This document shows positions 32,834-45,200 of a DNA stretch of 64,000 nt, one piece after another. The notes below the pieces were generated by a model. That model saw nothing but the letters and a program-made list of their open reading frames with translations. It did no database searches and was not told the DNA's origin. Position 1 is the stretch's first letter, and every line of letters begins with the position of its first letter. Made by a program: the position numbers and the translations under genes. The stretch covers positions 14,260 through 78,259 of the forward strand of contig JAHBMJ010004597.1 of the NCBI GenBank assembly GCA_018398765.1, given 5' to 3'. The stretch comes from Chromera velia (taxonomy: Eukaryota; Sar; Chromeraceae).

Positions 32834-34527
32834 ATGATGAGAGAGAGAATGATTAAGGCAAAAAGACTCTTTTTTGCGTTGAAAAGTAAGATCAGTGCAG
32901 GAGGAGAGATCCCATGTACCCGCAACTTGTTTTTAATGGTTCAGGCAGACAGTATGTACAGTTTGGTCATATGGCTGCAAAGTATATTTATACTTACAGG
33001 AAGTGTTTGCAGAGTTTGACAGACTGCAAAGAAGATTTATTCGATGGGTGCTGCAACTGAGAGAAAAAGAAAACATACTCACAACTTTGCTTGAGGTAGG
33101 CCTTCTTCCTATCGATCTGGTGGTTACATAGAGAACCCTAATATGGACAAGGAAGGTAATCTAAAAAGGAAGAGACACACCAATAGGCCATGTACTTATT
33201 CAATCATTACAAGAAGGAGTCGATTCAGACCTAAGAAGAAGGAAGCTTCACCCCTTTTATTTTTTCCCCCACTTCAAGTTGAAGAAATGTGTCGAAACAC
33301 TTTTCACAAAGACAAGAAGCCATCCCTTCCAGATAGGAAGAGAACCAGAAGCTGCAGACAAACAACCTTCTTTTGAGAGAAGAGACAGAATATAGTAAGG
33401 TAAATAGAAGCACTGAAAAAAGAAGAAATTACAAAGAAGAAAAAGGAAGCATTTGCAGAGAGAGTTGAGAGGTCAGTGCAGAAAAGAGGAAGGGCCGAGA
33501 GGGAAGAGCTGAGAGAAGGCGTCATGCATCCTATCCATGCGTCTCTATCCAACGGAAATCGCCTAAATTTGTGGCTTTACAACAGCAAGAATGGAGAAAA
33601 TACAGACAGAAGCATTTCATTAGATAGAGATACGATAGGAAGAACTTGTGTTCGCTATACAAAGATAGCTCCCTGGCCTGTCTATAGAAGAAGGGCTGTA
33701 TTTTGGGTGGGAGAGAGAAACTTGGAGGTAAACAGGGGGAAGTTCTCAACAGAAGGAGACAGAGGGACCCCATTGACAGAAAGGAAATGCATAGTTTGCT
33801 CTGACCTGCTTGATATTCAAGCAGTCGAAGATGCAATCCATGTGCTGACTGAATGCCCTCTGTATGATGGAGAGAGGGCAGACTGCTTGTAAGCTTTGAT
33901 GACACATTGGAGTTCGGTGAAAGGGAGAGAGGAGAGAGCTACAAATAGCAGCAGATGGAAAGTGGATGGTGAAGGGAAGGTAGACAAGATCGCTCTATTC
34001 TCTTTTCTTTTGAATGAGGCCGACAAGAATGTTAATACCTTTCTGAAAGACGTCATGATGAAAAGATAGGTAGTGAGAGAATGGAAAAGAAAAAAGGGAG
34101 ACAATTTGAGTCAAGCTTCAGGAAGAGAGTTAGATAGGCTACATCGGGAGACTTAGAAAAGTGAAAAAGAAAGAGAGGGAAGAATTAAAGAGTATAAAAG
34201 GGTGTGGAGTGATACAAAAGAAGCAAAAGAGGAGGGGAAAAGGAGGAGGATGGGATGTTGGGAGGTTTTGGAACTTGCTTCGAGCCGTTCATCTACAATT
34301 CTGGGATTGTTCCCTTATAAACCCTGCTTTGGAATGGAGCGAGCCCTCTCGCATACACACGCAGGTGATTGACTGTTCAATGTGATCCGTTCATGGCATA
34401 AGCTAGATCTGTGCGGGCCAGCCAGGGAGGTCTGATGCGTCTAGGCGCTTTCCCTGGAAACCGCACGTCGGACATTCGGCATTGGGGCGGGAGGCTAATC
34501 CTCCGGACATTAATCCTAATCCTAATC
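32834..34527 (+). mobile_element. 5'-truncated LINE (non-LTR retrotransposon) remnant with 3' end
   Basis: Reverse-transcriptase C-terminal features recur in order: RERMIKAKRLFFALKSKI (32840-32893), then FDRLQRRFIRWVLQL...LLEVGLLPIDLVV (about 33010-33128). The terminal zinc-knuckle type region follows at 33787-33880 (CIVCSD...HVLTECPLYDGER), a signature of non-LTR retrotransposon ORF2 ends. Stops and frame changes separate these pieces (for example stops near 33019, 33128 and 33375), so it is dead. After the ORF stop (near 33892) comes a ~600-bp 3' region ending in short tandem TAATCC units, the type of tail several LINE clades carry instead of poly(A). The last ~300 bp recur at 39325-39643. 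The clade cannot be named from these pieces. Confidence 0.75.
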
Positions 34528-34767
34528 ATCATTATACGCCATTATTGTTATTGTTATTAATACTCTTAATCGATCTATAAAAACTTGAATAAATAATATA
34601 GAATGCCACTAATATATTATACCATATTATTATGATATCAGCCTTAACTTATAGGATCAGCTTCACAGCGCTAGTGACAGCCTGTCAAACTTGAATATGA
34701 ATACTATCTCAGGCTCTACAATTTTCAATTCACGTGTAGTGCATCAACCTAGGCATAAACCTGTTTC

Positions 34768-36423
34768 TTACAATCCCAGAAAATCTGCCACGTCTCTGGA
34801 TGTCTTCACACACTTTCGAAAGAGCACCGCTGCCTCCTTTGCATGCCCTTGCTCAGCCATCAACTGGGCCTCTTGCCAGAGGGCGTACGCCTCTTTGTCT
34901 TTGGGTGCAGCCAGAATGGGAACCTTCCGCCGGTACATGATATCTGTCCGAATAATATATTTCTCCGACCCTTTGGCAACCGGGACTCCTTCGTGCATCT
35001 GCGTGTGAAAAAAAACCAGGCCTCTCCCCTCCTGTGCCCGCACGCGCGCGTAGACAAACTTTTCCTCTGCCGTGTATCTCCCCTCAGCGTCTTTTGGAAT
35101 CGGCACGTCTCGCTGCTCGTTGTGGAGAACTGCCGTCTCACCCCCCTCTTCAGGCGTGTTCAGATAAATCAAGAATGGAAAAAGAGACCGGTGGTTGACG
35201 TCAATCACCGTGCACCCATCTGAGTGAGGTCCGAAGTGCCCCCCGTCTCTGTATCGTGCAAACAGGAGAACAGGGTTCACCCCCACAGCCTCCCACTCTC
35301 CCTCAAGCTCCCGTTCCCACCTGGGGTCGCTCTCCTCGTCTCCAATCACAATCGAGGAAGGCACAGAGGCCCTCACACGTCTCCACACTGCGTCTGCAAG
35401 TTTCTGGTGAGTCACCTCAATCGTCCAGGCACTCCGGAAGTCCGACTGGGCCCCCTCGCTCTCATCCCAGAAGGAGTAACCTATCTGCATCCATTGATAC
35501 GTGAACATAGAGAACATCTCACTGCTGTTCTACTAATCATGCTTTGTCACCGCCCACAAGTGTCCGATTTCCCTCAAAATCTGCTGAAAGCTTGTTTCGT
35601 GTCCGTGTTGTCAACGTACATTCGGGCAGCGCCGCTGCCGCACGAAGGTGGCAGAGCACGCAGATGCTTCATGATTTCGACGCATCGACCAAGAAGCACG
35701 GCAGATCGAGTTGAAGGTAGCAGAGGAATGGAAGAAACAAGAATGCATAAATTCGAAGTCAGTGCGACATGATTCTCTCTCTCTCCTGCACGTAGTTTGG
35801 TTCAGCCTTTCATTGGAAGGAAAGAAACTGATGCATGTGCAAGATTGTCATTCATCTCCGCGTGAAGGAGGGGGCATGAAGGTAGGGAGGCACGAAAAGA
35901 GCGAAGAGCGAGGATACCGTGGCATTAATTCGAATGGGCACATGCAGAAAGAGCAACTCAGAGGGGGGGGGAGGGCGCCAGGCAAAAGGAGGCAGACGGA
36001 GCTAGGAAGAGGGGAAGAAAGAGGTGGAAGGAAGGAAACGCGATGCATGCAAAAAACGGAAAAAAGAAAAAAAGAACACACAAGGATGGGAGAGTGATGG
36101 AACTACGGGAAGAGGTGGATGAGATTGGTGACCCGAGCACGGGAATAAGAAGAAACCGACTACCGTTCCGCACAGGAACATTTTTATGAAAAGACAAATC
36201 TATTCACGCAAAGTGTGAGGGCCGAGAAAGCGGCAAGCACAGAAAGAAATAAGCATCTGGGTGCATGGGTCAGTGGGCAGGCCGGAAAGGCTCTGAGTGG
36301 GAAGACCGGCGGGCTTTCAGATAAGCAAACGCTTGGGCAGCGGTGAGGAAAGGCGTGAGGGGGGAAGGGGGGGAAGGTGAGAACAAACGACAGACACACA
36401 CACACACACACACACACGCACAC

Positions 36424-36475
<52 letters not shown>

Positions 36476-37114
36476 CACGCACTCGCACGCATCCGCACAC
36501 GCACACACACACACACACACGCGCACGCTCTCTCTCTCTCACACACACACACACGCTACACACCGCACACGCACATACAACGAAACGGAGGGGTGTGTGG
36601 TGGGGCCAGGGGAGAGGGGAGAGGTAGTGGGGGAAGCGGCGGGCGCAGAGATCGCCAGAAAGGGGGTGAAAAAGAACGCACGAATACCTGTAGCTGCTTT
36701 CGTCCCGATTTGCGATGCCAAGAACAGCGAACCGACCTCATCCGTTCTCCTTCGCAGAAATTCGCATTCCTCAGGGGTGAGTACGCCTTCCAGAGTGAAA
36801 ACGTCGCGGACTGGCTCAAGAACCGTCGTTTGATCGCCTTCAGATTGATCACTTTCCTTAGAAGAAGAAGGAGACGGAGATATGTAGATGGATTTTTGTA
36901 CACTCTCCGCTGGGTCACATGCGGGTGCTGAAGTGTCCCAAGGAAATGTAAGAAGATTTGGATTTATCTCATTTTTGTCTTGTACCTTCTCCCACTTTTT
37001 CTCCGTTTCTGAGGGTGCCAAAACATTCTCTCCATCTCTTTGCACTGCTCCATCACCTTTTCCAACGACCTCCAACCGTTGCGCCCCCTCTTCAACCGAC
37101 TCCGTTGCTACCAT
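34768..37114 (-). CDS. 2OG-Fe(II) oxygenase, prolyl-4-hydroxylase-like
   Basis: Two exons on the minus strand, 37114-36737 and 35484-34768, join in phase 0 at [17 protein letters not shown], giving about 364 aa. The family uses Fe(II), 2-oxoglutarate and O2 to hydroxylate proline or related residues. The double-stranded beta-helix motifs are visible: the iron-binding HxD pair in [38 protein letters not shown], the distal His in [10 protein letters not shown], and the 2OG-binding Arg in [12 protein letters not shown]. The N-terminal ~90 residues are Ser/Glu-rich and probably disordered. [16 protein letters not shown] starts the fold, as in P4H proteins. The C-terminus adds a helical stretch ([20 protein letters not shown]). 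Start is the first in-frame ATG; an upstream exon is possible. The intron (36736-35485) holds a long AC microsatellite. Substrate is unknown. Confidence 0.85.
36393..36555. repeat. (AC)n microsatellite inside the dioxygenase intron
   Basis: Long AC-rich tract with GC and CTCT interruptions; ORFs over it (poly-Cys/Val or Thr/His) are artefacts. Confidence 0.95.
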
Positions 37115-37869
37115 CTCTTTATCTGGACTCAATTCTGTACACCCAGGTAAGTAGAGTGCTGGGAATCTGATTGATTAACGTTTTCAGGAATGTTGTCGAA
37201 CGAAGTGCCCGCGCTGTTACTTGGGTCATCTTGAATCGTGAACAACAGAAGTCCATGCAGAATCGGCGTGTAGAATCGGTTACTTCATATTCTCCGCTCA
37301 TGTAGATTCTCCAGCATTTTCGACCAAAAACTCCATATTAATTTCAGAAAAAGCCACGAATTCCCTCTCAAGCATGGGTTCGAAGGGCATCTTGCCAAAA
37401 ACATTGGGGTGACAATATACGAACGGGTGCGCGGGCGCACCACATCAGGAGGAACGGGAGGTCGCGCGAAGCGCACCGAGCATGCAGTCTCGGGAGCATG
37501 CGCGAATTAAGAAAAAATCGGGACACACCCTCCCGGCCCCGGAAAAATTTGTTTGCATTCCAAGGATGCTCCGGCAAATCACGAAGGAATTTGCAATGGG
37601 CCCGAATTGTCTCACACCGCGGCGTGCCGGGGCCGGGTTGCGGCTTTGCCATCCGAGCCACATAATTATTTTTCTAGGCAATCTTTCGCTCAGTCTGTCG
37701 TACACCTGAGCTGTTGTTCCCTTCTGTTGACCTGATCAAGGTGTTGTATTGCTCGCAGTTGAGTTCGCAGGAAGATCTGAGTTTGCACAGCCCATCTTAA
37801 AGTCACTACAGACCCTCCTAAGCTTCCAGGCGCTCTCGTTTTCCCCCCTTTCTCAAAACAAAAAACAAC

Positions 37870-38178
37870 ATGGGATACGGAACCAACCCCTGGGTTTCCT
37901 CCACCTTCGGGTGCTTCTCCAACTACAGCAACTGCCTGTACGGAACCTTCTGCCCCTGCTGTGCTGCCGGAAAGGTCTACCAGAAGCTTGGGTACGAGTC
38001 CTGCTGGCCCGGCTGCTGCGCCGTCGGGGGCTGGGCAATGCGCGACATGGTTCGCAAGCAGGGAGGAATCGATGGATCCTGCTGCAATGACTGCCTCTGC
38101 GCCTACTGCTGCGGGTGCTGCACGATCATCCAGCTCCTCAATCAGGCAGAGACCTTCCCTGCACAGCAAGCAATGTAA
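37870..38178 (+). CDS. PLAC8-family cysteine-rich protein
   Basis: Single-exon, 102 aa, starting MGYGTNPWVSSTFGCFSNYS. PLAC8 (cell-number-regulator/PCR-type) proteins are small, Cys-rich membrane-associated proteins linked to organ size, metal transport or Ca2+ handling in other eukaryotes. The hallmark is present: an N-terminal GCFSNYSNCLYGTFCPCCA segment (CxxxxFCPCC), a central GYESCWPGCCAVGGW turn, and a C-terminal SCCNDCLCAYCCGCCTIIQL block. The length is typical. It lies ~755 bp from the divergent dioxygenase gene. An ATG preceded by an A-rich stretch (ACAAC just before) supports the start. Confidence 0.9.
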   Translation: MGYGTNPWVSSTFGCFSNYSNCLYGTFCPCCAAGKVYQKLGYESCWPGCCAVGGWAMRDMVRKQGGIDGSCCNDCLCAYCCGCCTIIQLLNQAETFPAQQAM

Positions 38179-39324
38179 AAAGAAGGAGAGGGAGTTTACA
38201 GGTGGAGGGGGAGAGATCTGGTGACGGGTCTTCTTCCTTTCCCTCCTCTGCTTCACCGATCGGTCAATGTTGTTTGTTACTGTATCCCAAAGAGCCCTCA
38301 AGTCATCTGTCTACATCACCTGTGCAGCAAAAAGAAAGAAAACCGCAGTGGGTGCGCCTTCTTCGCTTGGGAAGAGGGAGTGGAGGCAAGCAAAGCCAAA
38401 GGTTGCCCTCCTTTCTTGTGATCTTGCGGGTTGAGGCGATCAGACACCCCTGTGCAACGGTGGCAGGGGGCTCTTTCTAATTCGTTAAGCAAACCACCCA
38501 ATCGCTTCATGAATCCTGCATGCACCTCCCGGGGGACTGTGAAGTGAAATCTGTCGCATCGGTGAGTTCTGCCGAACCGATCGTGCCTGTGTGACCGTGT
38601 CCCAAACAGGGCCGTAAATGTAGCCAGACGCTGGGAGTGTCTCAATGCCCCCATGTGCACACCAACGCCACAGGACGGACACAGCTGTGAGAATCATAAC
38701 AATGTACACTCATCCAACACGTTCAGTAAAAAGAGTAAGGCAAATCGAGGTGACTACAAACAGAACGATTGGAACGCGTTTCAACATCGGATTCCGCACC
38801 TATCCATACCACGCTACCCATCTGCACATCATTATATGTCATCACACCACTCTCACAGATCGATGCTCTACCTATACTTCATCATATGCTAGACCACTGG
38901 CATATGAGTTGAATCGAAGTTAATTTAATTAACAATTACATAAATTATTTTTTTATTCTGAAAATTCAAACACTCACTACTTCTTCACTATACACTCATA
39001 AGCACCGGCGTCCTGAAACGTGAGGAAGCAGCAATTTTAGATATTTTCCTAGATTGATTGTGGGATTTTATTAGTTAATTACTAGGTTTGTTAAAAAAAA
39101 TTATAGAGAAAATTTATTTGTTTATTTTCTTAAACTTTCCTGGTTTGATTGATTGATTGATTGATTGACATGTTCCACCCTAGGGCCTTCCCTAATTGAT
39201 TGATATGTTCCACCCTAGGTTTAATTTACTTTTTTTATTATCAAATTATTACTTAATTCATTCAAATACTGTGATCAACTGTCATGTACAAAACTAAGTA
39301 CCAGGATATAGATTACATGAAAGT
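38179..39324. other. Intergenic DNA
   Basis: No gene seen. Short imperfect repeats include (GATT)n near 39145-39168 and a duplicated TGTTCCACCCTAGG (about 39169-39218). Confidence 0.5.
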
Positions 39325-39643
39325 AAAAGAGGAGGGAAAAACTTCCTAAAAAAGGAGGAGGATGAGATGTTGGGAGGTTTTGGAACTCGTTTCGAGCCGT
39401 TTATCTGCAATTCTAGGATCGTTCCCTTTCAAACCCTGCTTTAGAATGGAGTGAGCCCTTTTGCATACATACGCAGGTGATTGACTGTTCAATGTGATCC
39501 GTTCGCGGCATAAGCTAGACCTGTACGGGCCGGCCAGGAAGGTCTGATGCGTCTAGGCGCTTTCCCTAGAAGCCGCACGTCGGACATTTGGCATTAGGGC
39601 GGGAAGCCAATCCTCCGGACATTAATCTTAATCCTAATCCTAA
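39325..39643 (+). mobile_element. 5'-truncated LINE 3'-end copy
   Basis: About 320 bp match the 3' region of the 32.8-34.5 kb LINE remnant with scattered substitutions. Shared stretches include GATGTTGGGAGGTTTTGGAA, GGTGATTGACTGTTCAATGT, GTCTGATGCGTCTAGGCGCT and the terminal TAATCC units. It starts abruptly inside the 3' region, as expected for 5' truncation during target-primed reverse transcription. Confidence 0.85.
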
Positions 39644-39814
39644 GCTAGGTAACTTTGAAAATTAAGTTAAACTGTACAGACTAAATTTGAATATAAACTT
39701 AAAATTTTAGATCGAATCATTTTACTGTATAGACTTTAGACCCGGTTTTAGACCCTATACTTAATATCATCTTTAAGTACATATAGAAAGACAGAAAAAC
39801 GTGCTGACAGATAC

Positions 39815-40384
39815 TGTTGTGTGCCGTGGTAGCTATGCACATACTATACAGCGTTTCGGGGCCAGCAAACAGCGAGCGCAGCATTCAGAGTGTGCAGACT
39901 CAGCCCGCGCACCCGTACACGAATCCATACATGCAAAGACACTCTGTTGATTCATAACTGAGCAGATCGAATTTAATGATACAGCTAGCCACTGCCGAAC
40001 AGAACGATAGACCTGGATTGTCAGTCTTCATGCATCGAGACTCACGTATGCCGCGGTAGCTATGCACACACTATACAGCGTTCCGAGGCCAGCAAACAGC
40101 GAGCGCAGCATTCAGAGTATGCAGACTCAGCCCACGCACCCGCGCATGAATCCATGCATATAAAGACACCCGCGCACGAACCCATGCATGCAAAGACACT
40201 CTGTTGATTCATAACTGAGCAGATCGAATTTAATGATACAGCTAGCCACTGCCGAACAGAACGACAGACCTGGACTGTCAGTCTTCATGTATCGATCGAC
40301 GAACCTATAGTCCTGGCTGTGTACACGTAAATCTCAATACTAATCCCACTAGCACTAGACTCGCACATAAACTCGCACACCTCA
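39815..40384 (+). repeat. 5' LTR, enlarged by an internal partial duplication
   Basis: The 570-bp 5' LTR holds a partial LTR copy (39815-40045) followed by a second, nearly complete one (40046-40384). The 3' LTR is 343 bp. The sequence directly after the LTR (from 40385, TGGTAGCTTCGCC) begins with TGG, as primer-binding sites usually do. Confidence 0.85.
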
Positions 40385-40759
40385 TGGTAGCTTCGCCTGC
40401 AATTTCCAGGTGATCTCTTGGTCTCGTTTCATATTGGTGTCCTGGATTGTGTGGCCCGCGATGGGGGCTTCCCTCTCTGGTCTTCCCTATTGTCAAGGAG
40501 CGCAGCGTCACACTAGCGTGGCTTCTGTGCAGTATCTGCCCCACAAAGGCCACATTCTTTTGTTCCTGAAGCCCGTTCGTTCTGTATGCCTCCCTCCTGC
40601 AATGATATTCAGTCTGCTAGTTGCTCATCGTTGCTGGTTCACTCGAACCCTGTGTCTGTGAATGAGACTTCCGATCTCCACCCAGACGCGTCAGATCTGC
40701 TCCTGTTGCTTGGCAGTTTGCCTCTTTCTGTCCGTGAAGCACTGGAGCACGCTCTCAAT

Positions 40760-42214
40760 AGAGTGGACTCCAAAGTAGGACTTAGTAGAATTCAAAGTGA
40801 CTTTTAAATTTACTATATTCTAGCTTCATTATAAAGTAAAACTAGGTTATTTAAAGCAATCTAAAGTTTTTTAGAGCATTTAAAATCATTACTTCTATAC
40901 AAATCTGCTCAAATGTGCTCCAAAGACTGGTTGATTAGCTAGGGGAAAATTATGATCGCCGTCTTAATCTTGTTTCTAACGTCTTCCTGCTTACTGCTTC
41001 TCCTCCTGTTCAAGCAGGGAAGGGCTACCAGCCTTATCTAGGTATTAAAGTACTGCTGCTTTCATCGCTCTCCTTACTCTTTCCTTGCAGGTCACAGTCT
41101 TGGGAGCCCCGGGGTCAACCCCCAGGTCAGCTTGTCCAGACCCCCTGCTTTTTAGGCCCTTGGTTTTGTCCATGGGACCTTGTGCGTGCAGAATAAGCTG
41201 AACAGAAGTGCTTCTTTGACTGCACAAAGCGTGAACGCCTGTCCCTCCGTGTTTGCAGGTGTTAGTGGACAGAGATTTGGGAACACCTGCAGGTCAGTTA
41301 AGGAAGCGCGGCTTGCTCTCTCGCTTTGTATGATGATTTGCTTAGCATCCAGCTTCTTTGTTCTACTAGGAGCTTGACAAAAACGCACATTGTCAAGGGA
41401 GGTCAGTAAGAGAGGGTCGACGGAGAGTCTGCTGGAGCCTCCATTTTTTGACCGCCTCTTCTGAAGCTTTGCATAGCTCACAGTCATGCCAGATATTTTT
41501 CCACCTAGACCAATCGCTCAGCTTTCATACATTTGAATGTCTTCCACTTGCTCCATGTGTGTCAGTCTTTCAAAGCGGTCCATACTATCCTGACGCAAGT
41601 GCTCCTTTCTCGCTCATCCTTTCTCATTTGTGGCACTCCGTACTGGCCTCCCTCTGAACATCTGGATCTACCTACAGACCTGTCCTTCTTTTTCACAGTT
41701 TTTCATTAACACACATAGAACGATTTGCAAGCTTTTGCGCCGTGTAGTGTGAGTTCTTTGTGAATAGAATTATGTTGTCTCTATGCTCTGTTCTTCGGAA
41801 TCCTCTCTGACCCCTGCCGACCGCCTCCTGTCCGGTCTGTCCAGCCTAGCTGTGAAGCCCTCCTTCCTGCACTGTTTCCCTTACAGAAGAAGCAATTCTT
41901 TGTACTTGATTAGCGGCGCTAAACGTTGCTGTTGAGCATATCCATTAGTGTTGTACCTGTATATTTCTTTGCAGGTAATATTCACTAACTTCCACATGCC
42001 GCGGTGATCAAAATTTTTCCCACGATGCACTTTAGCTAATTAACCAGTCTTTTGAGCATATTTGAGCAGATTCGCACAGAAGTAGCGATTTTAAATGCTC
42101 TAAAAAACTTTAGATTGCTTTAAGTAACCTAGTTTTACTTTATAATGAAGCTAGAACATAGTAAATTTAAAAGTCACTTTGAATTCCACTAAGTCCTACT
42201 TTGGAGTCCACTCT
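40760..42214. mobile_element. Foldback element with ~200-bp terminal inverted repeats, nested in the LTR element
   Basis: Left end AGAGTGGACTCCAAAGTAGG (40760 on) is matched in reverse complement at the right end (…42214). Complementarity runs about 200 bp inward on each side with a few percent mismatch. The interior (about 1 kb) encodes nothing recognisable. No obvious target-site duplication was found. A non-autonomous DNA transposon or foldback element is the best reading. Confidence 0.8.
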
Positions 42215-45200
42215 GTTTCTCTCTGCTGTGCAGTCCCATTGTTCCGCCAGCCTAGCCAGTTTCTCTTTCGACGGCCTCTTTGCGATCCTGGATGTTGGGG
42301 CGAGTCGCACTTCGTGCACTTGCGGGTTCTTACAGAAGTTCGCAGCAGAACAGAGACTATGGTGGGACGAGAAACCCAGCCCCCACCCCTGTCGAACGAT
42401 CACCGCAAATGCCCCAGTGCAGGTCCAGCGCCTTACCATCATTCCCTGCCACTCTCCTTCCTCTGGAGACCTCCACTTGGAGTGCAACATCCTGGAGACG
42501 GATGCCGTCACCCCCATCCTGATTGGAAATGCCAGTTTGATTCCGTTGCATGCTGTCTTCAGCTACGCCACTGGCATCCTTTCTATCCCCAATCACCAGT
42601 CCCTGTACTTCAAGCGCACCCGTAACAGTTTGTTTTATCTTGACATCACTCAGCCGCCCCACCTTCGCCCAGCAAGCCACGCGGAGTCCAGCCGTCCAGT
42701 AGACCCTGCCTGCCTTGGACCGCCTCTGACTTTGGCAGCCAACTCTAGACTGATCAGCCCCTCTCCCACAGACCATTTGCAGCCTGCCCGCAAGTCTGCA
42801 TTGAAGTCATCCCCGTCTCCCTCACATGGTAAACGGGTTTCTTGGCCCTCTGAATAGGACGAGCTTGTGCACGTCCATTGTTTTGAACCCCGTAACCCCG
42901 TGGGGTTCTCCCCCAACCGCGTCGCCGCCATTGCCCATGGGTAGCCTTCTGACCCTCCCAAACTAATCTATCCCACTTTCTTTCAGCGACGACGGCAGCA
43001 AGAACGCACCGAATTTCGTTCTCTTCCTAAGGCTTCACAAGAGCTGGCATCATCTTCCGGTCCTCTTGTCCTGCTCTTGGGTTCCACCGTGAGGGTAAAG
43101 GGGGTAAGGGAGGCGAAGAAAAAGGCCCAACGGGGTAAGTGTAAGTCCCGACACCAGCGTTCCGACTCACCCTCCCGAGACGCGGGCCCCGATCAGCACA
43201 AGACAAAATTGTCCCGGACCGCAACACTGATGGATGACCCCATTTGTGCCCACCATGTTGAGATCGGGCATGCGGGAGTCATTTTGAAAGACGTATCGCT
43301 CTCTGCGTCGCGCCCTGCAGGGCATTCCCAGTCTTCCCAACGGCCCCACCCGCAGTGCCGTTCAACGGGCTTTGCATGACTGCATTCACGGAAGTACGTG
43401 TGTGCATGTCAAACCACGCAACGTCTCCGATGGGAAGACCTCACGCACAGAAGTCACTGGCCTTCGCCAGCAGATGCAAGCCGATCTTGTACACGGTCGG
43501 CAGGACCATCCGGGTGAGCGGTATTACCTCACCCTGAAGGACATGTGGGACAATGATTTGCACTACATTCCGTTGGGGGACAAAAGGGCCTCTACCATCC
43601 GCTCTGCCTTCCAACGATGGGTAGAAAGCTCCCCTGGTTTCCTTCCTACAGAAATCCTCACGGACCTTGGGACAGAGTTTCAGGGAGACTGAGCCGCTTT
43701 TTTGGAGCAGCAAGACGTCGGGTACGCTTATGCTCCCGTTGGTTAGCACCGCTCCCTTGGTGCATTGGAGCGCTCCCATCGGGAGGTGGATGTGATTCTG
43801 TGTATACAATTATGCAGGACAAAGGCCTGCCATCCGAACGCTGGCCTGACTTCGTTCAGCTTGCTGTCGAGCGCTACAACCGCCGTCTGGGGAGAGATGG
43901 GATCTCTCCCATCGAGCATCGTTACGGTCAGCCTGTTTTCAGTCCCTCCATTCAAGCAATGCGAGACCTTTTGACTGAAACAACAAGAACGGCTCCCCCT
44001 GAGAAAAGTTTTGCTGTGGGTGAGCGGGTTCTCTTTCACCATTCAGAATTGGAGAGAGACAGAGGGGCTGACTTGTATGAGCCTGCTGTGGTGAAACAGC
44101 GACATGGGATAAGGGTGTACACAATTCACATTCTACGCACTAAACGTTCCACTGTCACCCACCTTCGCTGCCTGAGAGCAGCCCCCGCCGACTCTGCAGG
44201 TTCCACCCGAGCATTTCATGCATTCCCACGGGTCCTTTCCAATTCTGACCCCCCTGCTCCTTCTTCATAGGTTCCATCCTCGCGCGTTCCCCCTGTGGCC
44301 ACACCCAAGCGCCTTCCCGTCTCCTCCATTGTTCCCCGCCCTGCCTCTGTCTCTGATCTGACCCAGGGAGAGATGATTGTGTGGGAGGTGCCCGAGACGG
44401 GCAAACGTTTCCTCGGCAGCGTGCAGGCTGTTGATGAATCGACCAAGCGCATGCGTGGGAGTCCATCCGGAAAGCAGCACTGCAATCCCGCATCTTTGCG
44501 CCTATGTGGAGACGGCCCCAGGGATCCCGTGTCCAATACCAGCAGCAGCAGCCTTCAGTCTACGTTCCCGATATCTGCGTTGTGTCTCTTGATGAGATCA
44601 AGGAGAGACAAGTTCAAATCTCTCCTGCAGGCAAGCTCAGTCCAGCCTCTACAGTCGAGCACGCATCTGCTTTTTCCGTAGCCCGCACCCCAACCTCCGA
44701 GTCTCTTTGGAGCCTTCCCGCCCTTGCCAATCTGGCCTGTCTGTTTGCCGTTTCAGAAGAGTGGACGGACTTTCCCATCTCTACAGCATCCCCCGCAAAA
44801 CTGAATCCGTGCAGTCTCCTTGATGGAGCCTTCAGCACAGCACGGACGCATATCCCTGTTCACGCCAGGAATCTGACCTCGGAAGAGAAAGAGCTCAGAC
44901 AAAGTGCGAGGGAGAAGGAATTGAGGAAGTTTGAGGACTATGAAGTCAAAGAGTCCGTCCCTGTGGAGGCTGTGCCGCCCTCCGCATGTCGCACCACCAT
45001 TCCTCTCCTGTGGAGGAACACTTTGAAGAGAGTGTCTGTGGAAGAGCGCATCTTTAAGTCTCGTTTGTGTGCAAACGGCTCTCTCTGTTTCGAGACAGCA
45101 GCAGCACAGTGGGCTTTGCGCTTTGCTTCCTGCATTGCTTTTGCGTTCTCCGACTTTGACCCCCTGACAGGATTCATTGTTGGAGATATTGAGAACGTGT

